This document shows positions 7,794 to 15,035 of a DNA stretch of 36,428 nt, in pieces. The notes beneath the pieces are model-generated. The model saw only the letters and a list, made by a program, of their open reading frames with translations. It was not told the origin of the DNA and searched no databases. The position numbers and the translations under genes were made by a program. The DNA is from an uncultured Christensenella sp. (GTDB lineage Bacteria; Bacillota; Clostridia; Christensenellales; Pumilibacteraceae): assembly GCA_910577945.1 (NCBI GenBank), contig CAJTNI010000018.1, forward strand, positions 1 to 36,428, read 5' to 3'. Within the stretch, counting starts at the first letter, position 1, and each line of letters begins with the position of its first letter.

Positions 7794-7844
7794 GAAAAAG
7801 AAAAAGCCCGCGTCCGGAGCATAGCGTCTCCGCGCAGGCTTTTG
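7794..7844 (-). terminator. Rho-independent terminator of the ABC exporter genes
   Basis: On the minus strand AAAGCCTGCGCGGAGACG pairs with CTCCGGACGCGGGCTTT with small bulges, followed by TTCTTTTTC. It lies just after the stop of the second ABC gene. Confidence 0.85.
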
Positions 7845-7878
7845 CCGCAATAGCTGTAAATTATCCGAAGGCGTTCGG

Positions 7879-9810
7879 TTATTCGAGCTCGAACGCGCCC
7901 GTATAAAGCTGATAATACTGACCCTTTTGTTCAATCAACGCGTCGTGGCTGCCGCGCTCGATTATCCTGCCGTGGTCGAGCACGATAATTACGTCCGAAT
8001 TGCGTACGGTCGACAGCCTGTGCGCGATTACGAAAACCGTCCTGCCCTGCATGAGCGCGTCCATGCCGCGCGAAACTATCGCCTCCGTGCGCGTGTCTAT
8101 GGACGACGTCGCTTCGTCGAGTATCATGACGGGCGGGTCGGCGACGGCGGCGCGCGCTATCGCCACAAGCTGACGCTGACCTTGCGACAGGTTCGAGCCG
8201 TTGCCCGTGAGCATGGTATTGTACCCGTCGGGCAGGCGCGTGATGAAGTCGTCCGCGCCCGCGAGCTTTGCGGCGGCGATACAGTCGTCGTCCGTCGCGT
8301 CGAGCTTGCCGTAACGGATATTGTCCATGACAGTGCCCGTAAACAGATTGGTGTCCTGCAAAACTATGCCGAGCGAGCGGCGCAAATCGGCTTTCTTTAT
8401 TTTGTTTATGTTTATGCCGTCGTACCTGATTTTGCCGTCGGCGATGTCGTAAAACCGATTTATAAGATTGGTTATCGTGGTTTTGCCCGCGCCCGTCGCG
8501 CCGACGAACGCCACCTTTTGCCCGGGCTTGGCGTAGATGGACACGTCGCGCAGCACGGGCTTGCCCTCCTCGTACTCGAAATCCACCTCGTTGAGCACGA
8601 CGTCGCCTTGCAGCTTGGTGTACGTGACGGTGCCGTCGTGGTGCGGGTGCTTCCACGCCCACACGTCGGTGCGCTCCTCGCACTCGACGATTTCGCCGTT
8701 TTCCTCGCGCGCGTTGACAAGCGTCACGTATCCGTCGTCGGTCTCGGGCTTTTCGTCAATCAGCGCAAACACGCGCGCCGCGCCCGCAATACCCATAACG
8801 ACGGAGTTGATTTGGTTGGACACCTGATTGATATTGTTGCAAAACTGCCGAGTCATTTGCAGGAACGACACAACGAGCGCGATTTGGAAAACGGACAGCG
8901 AGCCGTCGAACAGCATGCCGAGCGATATGTTTTCCACGCCGCGCAGTATAAACACGCCGCCCAAAAGCGCAACCACCACGTACAACACGTGTCCGATATT
9001 GCCGAGTATTGGCATAAGCATATTCGCGTAGCGGTTGGCGCGGTTGGATTGGTCGTAAAGGTACTCGTTGACCTTGTCGAAGTCCGCCTTCGCCTCGGGC
9101 TCGTGGCAAAACACCTTGACGACCTTTTGCCCGTTCATCATCTCCTCGATAAAGCCCTCGGTCTTGCCCATGGCACGCTGCTGACCTATAAAGTAGCGCT
9201 TTGCGCCGCCGCCTACCGTGCGTGTCACGAAAAAGATAATGAGCACGCCGCCTATTACAATCAGCGTGAGCCACATACTGTACCACACCATTATAAAGAA
9301 CAGCGTGAGCACCATTATCGACGACGCCAAAAGCTGCGGCAGCGACTGCGAAATCATTTGGCGCAGCGCGTCGATATCGTTGGTATAGTAGCTCATGATA
9401 TCGCCGTGGCTGTTGGTGTCGAAATACTTAACGGGCAAATCCTGCATTCCGTTAAACATTTGCTCGCGCACCTTTTTCAAAAACCCTTGCGTGATAACCG
9501 CCATAAGCTGCTTGTCTATCGCGCCCGATACGAGCGACAGCACGTACAGCCCTATCAACGTGAGCATGTCGCGGACAATCAGCCCGCCGTACTTTTCCCA
9601 ACCGCCGCCGACGCGCAACGCTTCCTCGGCGACCGAAAACAGCCGCTGCATGAATATCGACGGCAACGAGCTGACGACCGCGTTGAATATTATGCACAAC
9701 AGCGCGACGGTCATCATTTTGGGATAGTATTTGAACAACAGTTTGAGCGTGCGACCGAGCACGCCTTTGTGCTTTTTCATCTTCATAGCGGGGCTTGCGT
9801 TCTTAGCCAT
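7879..9810 (-). CDS. ABC exporter subunit with canonical ATPase site
   Basis: A 643-residue half-transporter: N-terminal six-helix membrane domain (about residues 30-345) and C-terminal ATPase. Walker A GATGAGKTT is at 437-445, signature LSQGQ at 541, Walker B ILDEAT at 563-568 with the catalytic glutamate, and the switch histidine at 597 (IAHRLS). A charged, Trp-containing insert (about 360-400) links the domains, common in this multidrug-exporter family. It overlaps the previous ABC gene by 8 bases. Its partner has a degenerate site, so the two should form an asymmetric heterodimer in the membrane of the BmrCD/TM287-288 type. Substrate unknown. Confidence 0.92.
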   Translation of the reverse strand: MAKNASPAMKMKKHKGVLGRTLKLLFKYYPKMMTVALLCIIFNAVVSSLPSIFMQRLFSVAEEALRVGGGWEKYGGLIVRDMLTLIGLYVLSLVSGAIDKQLMAVITQGFLKKVREQMFNGMQDLPVKYFDTNSHGDIMSYYTNDIDALRQMISQSLPQLLASSIMVLTLFFIMVWYSMWLTLIVIGGVLIIFFVTRTVGGGAKRYFIGQQRAMGKTEGFIEEMMNGQKVVKVFCHEPEAKADFDKVNEYLYDQSNRANRYANMLMPILGNIGHVLYVVVALLGGVFILRGVENISLGMLFDGSLSVFQIALVVSFLQMTRQFCNNINQVSNQINSVVMGIAGAARVFALIDEKPETDDGYVTLVNAREENGEIVECEERTDVWAWKHPHHDGTVTYTKLQGDVVLNEVDFEYEEGKPVLRDVSIYAKPGQKVAFVGATGAGKTTITNLINRFYDIADGKIRYDGININKIKKADLRRSLGIVLQDTNLFTGTVMDNIRYGKLDATDDDCIAAAKLAGADDFITRLPDGYNTMLTGNGSNLSQGQRQLVAIARAAVADPPVMILDEATSSIDTRTEAIVSRGMDALMQGRTVFVIAHRLSTVRNSDVIIVLDHGRIIERGSHDALIEQKGQYYQLYTGAFELE

Positions 9811-11563
9811 TTTCGCTCTCCCCCTTGTTTTGAGTATTGTAAACCTCGGTGTAAATGGCGTTTTTGCCGAGCAGCTCGGAATGCACGCCCACCGCGTCGA
9901 TTTTGCCGCCGTCCATTATAATTATGCGGTCGGCGTCCTCCACCGACGACGTGCGCTGCGCGATTATTATCTTGGTGGTTTGCGGAATGTATTCCTTAAA
10001 CGCCTTGCGTATAAGCGCGTCCGTGCGCGTGTCAACCGCGCTCGTCGAATCGTCGAGTATCAGTATTTTCGGCTTTTTGAGCAATGCGCGCGCTATGCAC
10101 AGCCGCTGCTTTTGCCCGCCCGAAACGTTCGCGCCGCCCTGCTCGATATACGTGTCGTAGCCGTCGGGGAACGAGCGTATAAACTCGTCCGCCTGCGCGA
10201 GCTTGCACGCCTCGACGAGCTCGTCGTCCGTCGCATCGGGATTGCCCCAGCGCAGGTTTTCCTTAATCGTGCCCGAAAACAGCTCGTTCTTTTGCAGCAC
10301 GACCGATACCTGATTGCGTAGCGCGGTCAAATCGTATTCCTTTACGTTAAGTCCGCCCACCTTGACGTCGCCCTCGGTCACGTCGTACAAGCGCGATATA
10401 AGATTTACGAGCGAGGTTTTGCTCGACCCCGTGCCGCCTATAATGCCTATCGTCTCGCCCGAACGAATGTGCAGGTCTATATCCGACAGCACGCTGCGCT
10501 CGGCGTTGGCCGAATACTTAAAGCTGACGTTGTCGAAATCAATCGAGCCGTCGGCGACCTCGGTCGCGGCATTCTCGGGGCTTTTGAGCGTGCTCTCCTC
10601 CGTCAATATCTCGCAAATTCGGCGCGCGCTCTCTAACGACATGACAATCATGGCAAATACCATGGAGAACATCATAAGCGACATGAGTATTTGCATGCCG
10701 TATACGATAAGCTGCGACACCTCGGCTACGCCCACCGTCGCGCCGTTCGATTTGAGTATCATGTACGAGCCGAGGAACAACACCGACGACAGCACCGCGT
10801 AAAAGAAAAATTGCATGACGGGGTTGTTCCAAGCGAGTATGCGCTCCGCCTTGGTGAAATCCCGTTGCAGGTCGGTGGACGCGCGGTCGAACTTGGCTTT
10901 TTCGTAGTCCTCGCGCACGTACGACTTGACGACGCGCATGCCGCGCACGTTCTCCTGAATGGACTCGTTTAGATTGTCGTACTTTTTGAACAACCGCCGA
11001 AACAACGGCATCGCCTTGTACATTATCAAAAACAGCAGCAGTCCGAGCGGCGGTATTACGCCTACGAATATCCAGCCGAGATTGCCGCCCATTATAAAAG
11101 TCATAACCAGCGAGAAAACCATCATCAACGGGCAACGCACCGCTATGCGGATAATCATCATGTACGAAAATTGCACGTTTGTGATATCGGTCGTCATGCG
11201 CGTGACGAGCGACGGCGTGGAAAACTTGTCTATGTTCTCGAACGAGAAATCCTGAATTTTATAGTAAATATCCTTACGCAAATTCTTGGCAAAGCCCGCC
11301 GATGCCTTGGCGCTGAACGCGCCCGAAAGCGCGCCGCATATGAGCGACGCCAGCGCCATACCCAAGAGTATGCCGCCGTACATGAGGATATTTCTCAATT
11401 CGATAACCTCGCCCTTACTTACGTCCACGTCAATCGCGTTTACCAGCTTGGCGATGATAAACGGAATCAAACATTCGAGCACAACCTCCAACGATACGAA
11501 TATCGGGGACAGTATCGACGCCGCTTTGTATTCTCTTACGCTTTTTGACAAAATCTTAATCAT
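9803..11563 (-). CDS. ABC exporter subunit with degenerate ATPase site
   Basis: A 586-residue half-transporter, first gene of the pair. The membrane domain spans about residues 15-315 and the ATPase follows. Walker A is GGTGSSKT (376-383, serine where the last glycine usually is), the signature VSGGQ (480-484) is intact, Walker B is LILDDS with Asp505 in place of the catalytic glutamate, and the switch histidine is Gln536 (IIAQRTSS). These substitutions are the usual mark of the non-hydrolysing site in heterodimeric exporters. AAAGGA lies about 13 bases before the ATG, rather far. A strong promoter lies at 11612-11640. Confidence 0.92.
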   Translation of the reverse strand: MIKILSKSVREYKAASILSPIFVSLEVVLECLIPFIIAKLVNAIDVDVSKGEVIELRNILMYGGILLGMALASLICGALSGAFSAKASAGFAKNLRKDIYYKIQDFSFENIDKFSTPSLVTRMTTDITNVQFSYMMIIRIAVRCPLMMVFSLVMTFIMGGNLGWIFVGVIPPLGLLLFLIMYKAMPLFRRLFKKYDNLNESIQENVRGMRVVKSYVREDYEKAKFDRASTDLQRDFTKAERILAWNNPVMQFFFYAVLSSVLFLGSYMILKSNGATVGVAEVSQLIVYGMQILMSLMMFSMVFAMIVMSLESARRICEILTEESTLKSPENAATEVADGSIDFDNVSFKYSANAERSVLSDIDLHIRSGETIGIIGGTGSSKTSLVNLISRLYDVTEGDVKVGGLNVKEYDLTALRNQVSVVLQKNELFSGTIKENLRWGNPDATDDELVEACKLAQADEFIRSFPDGYDTYIEQGGANVSGGQKQRLCIARALLKKPKILILDDSTSAVDTRTDALIRKAFKEYIPQTTKIIIAQRTSSVEDADRIIIMDGGKIDAVGVHSELLGKNAIYTEVYNTQNKGESENG

Positions 11564-11611
11564 TCGATTTATCTGGTCCTTTATGATATTTATCGAAAAC
11601 TATATTCATAG

Positions 11612-11640
11612 ATTTTAACATTGCAATATTTTTTTGTCAA
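11612..11640 (-). promoter_or_regulatory. Sigma-A promoter of the ABC exporter genes
   Basis: Minus strand TTGACA (11640-11635), 17-base spacer, TAAAAT (11617-11612). The predicted leader is about 40 bases. It directly abuts the spoIVA terminator, so the exporter pair is an independent unit. Confidence 0.85.
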
Positions 11641-11642
11641 CG

Positions 11643-11669
11643 AAAAAACCCCGTATATCGGGGCTTTTC
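11643..11669 (-). terminator. Terminator after spoIVA
   Basis: Minus strand GCCCCG-ATATA-CGGGG stem-loop followed by TTTTTT, about 50 bases after the spoIVA stop. Confidence 0.85.
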
Positions 11670-11719
11670 GCAATGAACTTTTAATCACAGAGCGATAAAA
11701 TCGCTTCACAATTCGCCGC

Positions 11720-13195
11720 TTACAGCAGTATGCAGATTATGCCGCCCCTGCCCTCGTTGATAATGCGCGACAGCGTTTTGCGCATTTTGCGCTGCGTCTC
11801 CTCGGGCATTGCGGTAAGCTTGCTGTTGAGGTTTTCGTTGACGAGGCTGTCGAGCGGCTTGCCGAACATATTGGTTTGCCAAATGCCGTCGGGGTGCTGC
11901 TCGAACTCGCTGAGGAGGTAGTTGACCAAATCCTCGCTTTGCTGCTCTGTACCGACTACGGGACACACCTCCGTTTCGATATCTACGCGCATAATATGCA
12001 GGCTTGGCGCGGACGCTTTGAGCTTGACGCCGAAGCGCGAGCCCTGTTTGAAAATCTGCGGCTCGGCGAGCGTCATTTCGTCCATGGTCGGAGTGACTAC
12101 GCCGTAACCCGTTTCCGCGACGTCCTGCAACGCCTTGGACATTTTATCGAACGAACGCTTGGCTTTGACAAGCTCGCCGAGCGACGCCATAAGGTCGAAC
12201 TCGTCGTTTATATCCACGCCGCATTCGTCTTTGAGCGCGCGGTAGAAAAGCCCCTCCTTTTCCTTGAACGCGTATACCGCTCTGCCCTTATCGAGCTCCA
12301 AGCTCTTTAACTCCACGCCCTCGAAAAACTCGCTGTCGTCGAGCGTGAGCTCGCCCGTACAATCGCGCATCTTGCTCTTTTCGGCGGCAAGCGTCATCGA
12401 CCTTTCCGCAAGCTCCTTCACGATGGCGTTGTTCCTGTCGAGCGCGCGAATCCACCGCGCCGTTTCGATATAAATATCGCGCAGCGGGAACTCGTACAGA
12501 ACCGCCTCGAACAGCTTGACTACGTCCGCTTTGTTGAGGCTCGCCACGTTCATAGCCGAAACTGTTACGCCGTACTTTTCGGTAAGCGATTTGGCGAGCT
12601 TTTTGGTCTCCGCCGAGGTGGGCACAGACGAGTTGAGCACGATTACGAACGGCTTGCCCAGCTCTTTCAGCTCGGCAACGGTGCGTTCCTCCGTGGCGAC
12701 GTACGCCTCGCGCGGCAGCTCGGTCTTAATCGACCCGTCGCACGTCATGACTATGCCGATAGTCGAATGGTCGGTTATCACCTTTTTCGTGCCGATTTCC
12801 GCGGCGCGCTCGAACGGCACGGGCTCGGCGTTCCACGGCGTTTTAACCATGCGCGCGCTGCCGTCCTCCATGTGTCCGTTAGCCCCGTCCACCATGTAGC
12901 CCACGCAATCGACGAGCCGCACGGAGATTTTGGCGGTGTCGTTAAGCGCTACCGTTACCGCCTCGCTCGGCACGAACTTGGGCTGAGTGGTCATTACCGT
13001 TTTGCCCTCCGCGCTTTGCGGCAGTTCGTCGCGCATGCGTGTAAGCTCGTACCCGCTCGCCGACGGTATGACGAACGCGTTCATAAACCCCGTTATGAAC
13101 GTTGACTTGCCCGAGCGCACAGGCCCTACCACGCCGATATAAATATCGCCGCCCGTCCGCTCCGTGATATCGTTATAAACGTCGTACTCTTCCAT
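11720..13195 (-). CDS. spoIVA: Stage IV sporulation protein A
   Basis: A 491-residue ATPase that polymerises on the outer forespore membrane as the base layer of the spore coat. It starts MEEYDVYNDITERTGGDIYI, the near-invariant SpoIVA beginning, with the P-loop GPVRSGKS at 24-31 and VRLVDCVGYMVDGANGHMED, another signature. The C-terminus ends GGIICILL, as in the family, where the extreme C-terminus helps membrane anchoring. GGGAGG lies before the ATG. A sigma-E-type promoter precedes it, as expected for a mother-cell gene. It marks the organism as an endospore former and sits next to the ESCRT-like operon, separated by that operon's terminator. Confidence 0.98.
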   Translation of the reverse strand: MEEYDVYNDITERTGGDIYIGVVGPVRSGKSTFITGFMNAFVIPSASGYELTRMRDELPQSAEGKTVMTTQPKFVPSEAVTVALNDTAKISVRLVDCVGYMVDGANGHMEDGSARMVKTPWNAEPVPFERAAEIGTKKVITDHSTIGIVMTCDGSIKTELPREAYVATEERTVAELKELGKPFVIVLNSSVPTSAETKKLAKSLTEKYGVTVSAMNVASLNKADVVKLFEAVLYEFPLRDIYIETARWIRALDRNNAIVKELAERSMTLAAEKSKMRDCTGELTLDDSEFFEGVELKSLELDKGRAVYAFKEKEGLFYRALKDECGVDINDEFDLMASLGELVKAKRSFDKMSKALQDVAETGYGVVTPTMDEMTLAEPQIFKQGSRFGVKLKASAPSLHIMRVDIETEVCPVVGTEQQSEDLVNYLLSEFEQHPDGIWQTNMFGKPLDSLVNENLNSKLTAMPEETQRKMRKTLSRIINEGRGGIICILL

Positions 13196-13218
13196 AATAC
13201 CTCCCGAACGCTCTGCAT

Positions 13219-13249
13219 ATTTATATGTCGCAGGCTTGCCGAATATGCC
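13219..13249 (-). promoter_or_regulatory. Sigma-E-type promoter of spoIVA
   Basis: Minus strand GGCATATT (13249-13242), 14-base spacer, CATATAAAT (13227-13219). This fits the sigma-E pattern (GTCATATT, 14-15 bases, CATACAnT) with few mismatches. sigE itself is in this window. Confidence 0.7.
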
Positions 13250-13344
13250 GACAGGAAGTGATGATTAGTGAGCAGGCAAGCATGCCGCACGAGCTTACTC
13301 AGCGCTTCCAAAATCGAATACGCTTTAATCTATGCGCGCGCGCA

Positions 13345-13378
13345 CAAAAAAAGACCGTTCCGCGCGGAAGGTCTTTAA
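13345..13378 (-). terminator. Terminator of the ESCRT-like operon
   Basis: Minus strand AAAGACCTTCCGCGCGGAAC pairs on itself with GGTCTTT and is followed by TTTT, ending about 20 bases after the AAA ATPase stop. It separates the operon from spoIVA. Confidence 0.85.
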
Positions 13379-13399
13379 AAATTTTTATATGCGTTATTT

Positions 13400-14455
13400 C
13401 TATTTGCGCTTGGCTATAAAGCTCTTGAACAACGCGTCGAGCGGCATATCGAGCGCGGTTATACCCGCGTCGCGCGCCGCGAGCGCGTTCATGACGTCGA
13501 GCGCGATTTGCGATATCGCCCGCCCCGAAAGCCCGTCCGTGAGCGCCGCCGCGCCGTCGAGGTCGAGCGCGTCGAAATCGGACTTGTCTATGCGTTTGAG
13601 CTTGACTGCAAGCATGAGCCTGCGCTCCGCCGCGTTCGGCAAGTCGATATGTATTACGTTGCGGAAACGGCTGAGTATCGCGGGGTCGAGATATTCCTTA
13701 ATATTGGTGGCGGCAATAAGCACAAGGTTTTCCGAGCTTGTGGAAAATCCGTCCATTTGCTTGATAAGCGCGGGCACGGCCTCCGCCGCCGTCTTGTTCT
13801 CGCCGCCGCGCTTTTGCGCTAGATAATCTATTTCGTCGAGAAACAGCACTACGGGCGTGTTTTTCTCCTTTGCGAGAGCGCGCGCCTCGGCAAACAGCGT
13901 GTCGATATTCTTGCCCGTCTTGCCTATATAAGAATCGACGAGCGCGTTGGCGTTGACCTCGGCAAACGGCACAGACAGCTCGCTCGCCGCCGCTTTGGCA
14001 AACGTCGTCTTTCCCGTGCCCGGCGGACCCTCCAAAAGTATGAATCCGCCCGCCTTTATTCCGTACTTGGAATACGCCTGCGGGCTTTTGAGCGGGTATA
14101 TCAAAAGCCTGTTAATCGCCGCTTTCGCCTCGTCCAAGCCGATTATATCGTCGAACGACACCTTGTCCGTCGGCGCGGCGACGTTCAAAAACGCGGTCGC
14201 CCGCGGCGCGGAGTCAGCGTCGCCGTCCGCCGTAGCCTTTGCCGTGAGATTTTCCGCGATAAATTTGAGCTTTTTCGAGCGTTCCGCACGCGTCGCGTCG
14301 AGCGGCGGCGCGCTCTTTGCCGCAACGCTCTCCATAATTTCCGCCGCACGCAAAAACATGCGCTTGGCCGCGGGAATATCGCCGCGCGCGTTCGCCTCGG
14401 TCGCCGCCTTGTACGCGGCCTCGAACATTTCAAGCTCCAAAGCGATTTCGCTCAT
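13400..14455 (-). CDS. Vps4-like AAA ATPase with MIT-like N-terminal domain
   Basis: A 351-residue single-ring AAA ATPase. Residues about 8-70 form a three-helix unit (FEAAYKAATEANARGDIPAA, then FLRAAEIMESV and RAERSKKLKFIAENL) that reads like an MIT domain, the part of Vps4 that binds ESCRT-III tails. The AAA core follows: FDDIIGLDEAKAAINR at 101-116, Walker A GPPGTGKTT 143-151, an aromatic pore-loop position in DSYIGKTGKNI (174-184), Walker B VVLFLDEID 202-210, sensor asparagine in AATN (251) and arginine-finger region DPAILSRFR (257-265). Vps4 disassembles ESCRT-III polymers; the same role is inferred here because the preceding gene, one base away, codes a Snf7-like protein. Other single-ring AAA proteins are possible, but the MIT-like region and partner favour this call. 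Confidence 0.75.
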   Translation of the reverse strand: MSEIALELEMFEAAYKAATEANARGDIPAAKRMFLRAAEIMESVAAKSAPPLDATRAERSKKLKFIAENLTAKATADGDADSAPRATAFLNVAAPTDKVSFDDIIGLDEAKAAINRLLIYPLKSPQAYSKYGIKAGGFILLEGPPGTGKTTFAKAAASELSVPFAEVNANALVDSYIGKTGKNIDTLFAEARALAKEKNTPVVLFLDEIDYLAQKRGGENKTAAEAVPALIKQMDGFSTSSENLVLIAATNIKEYLDPAILSRFRNVIHIDLPNAAERRLMLAVKLKRIDKSDFDALDLDGAAALTDGLSGRAISQIALDVMNALAARDAGITALDMPLDALFKSFIAKRK

Positions 14456-14456
14456 T

Positions 14457-15035
14457 TTAAACTCCGCCCTCTACGCCCGCCGCTTTGAGCTTGCGTTCGA
14501 GCTCTGCGATATCCGCGTCGAGCGACTCGTCGCCGCCGCCGATTTGCGCCTCGATTAGCTTGTCGATTTCGTCCTCGCCCGAGCCGTGCGCCGATGCAAA
14601 GCCCGCAAACCCCGCCGAAGTCGCGTCGAGGAAGGAGTCCGATTCCACCTGCTTCATCTGCGTGGAAATCATGGCTTTGTTCATTTGCCGCGTCACCTTT
14701 TCGAAATCTAGGCTGTCGGTCGTGTCCGTTATCGACCCCGTCAAAATCTTCATACCGTCGGCAAACGACTTGGTCATTTCCGAAACGTCTTTTATTTGCG
14801 AGCTTATTTGCAGGTTTAACAGCATTTGCTCGACTACCGTTTTTTGCGCGGTGACTATGCGTATCGCGTTTTTGGCGAGCGCGTACTGCGACGCTATGCC
14901 GTTTGCGCGCGCCGTCGCCGCCGCCTTTATATAATGCTTGCGACTGCTCTCCAAATCGGCAAGCTGCTTTTTGACCGCGGCTATCGCCTGATTGATTAGC
15001 ATTTGCTCTTTTATGCGTTTTTTCTCGCTGCTCAT
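14457..15035 (-). CDS. ESCRT-III/Snf7-like protein with MIM1-like C-terminal helix
   Basis: 192 residues from ATG at 15035, with AAAGGAG six to nine bases upstream; the open frame continues upstream only as antisense-like arginine-rich sequence. Residues 1-80 are a basic helical hairpin (KKQLADLESSRKHYIKAAAT, then ASQYALAKNAIRIVTAQKT and QMLLNLQISSQI), 81-135 are further helices, and the tail is acidic (GSGEDEIDKLIEAQIGGGDE). It ends in AELERKLKAAG (177-187), close to the MIM1 pattern LxxRLxxL that Vps4 MIT domains bind. Basic hairpin, acidic tail and terminal MIM helix together match eukaryotic/archaeal ESCRT-III better than bacterial PspA/Vipp1. It overlaps the fusion gene by 4 bases and the AAA gene starts one base after its stop. 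Function inferred: membrane-remodelling polymer. Confidence 0.65.
   Translation of the reverse strand: MSSEKKRIKEQMLINQAIAAVKKQLADLESSRKHYIKAAATARANGIASQYALAKNAIRIVTAQKTVVEQMLLNLQISSQIKDVSEMTKSFADGMKILTGSITDTTDSLDFEKVTRQMNKAMISTQMKQVESDSFLDATSAGFAGFASAHGSGEDEIDKLIEAQIGGGDESLDADIAELERKLKAAGVEGGV

Noticed and set aside
7927..9921. 664-codon plus-strand open frame opposite the ABC exporter gene
   Set aside because: It is antisense to an unmistakable ABC gene, is full of His, Arg and Tyr, and has no domain motif or ribosome site. High GC at codon position 3 on the coding strand creates such frames.
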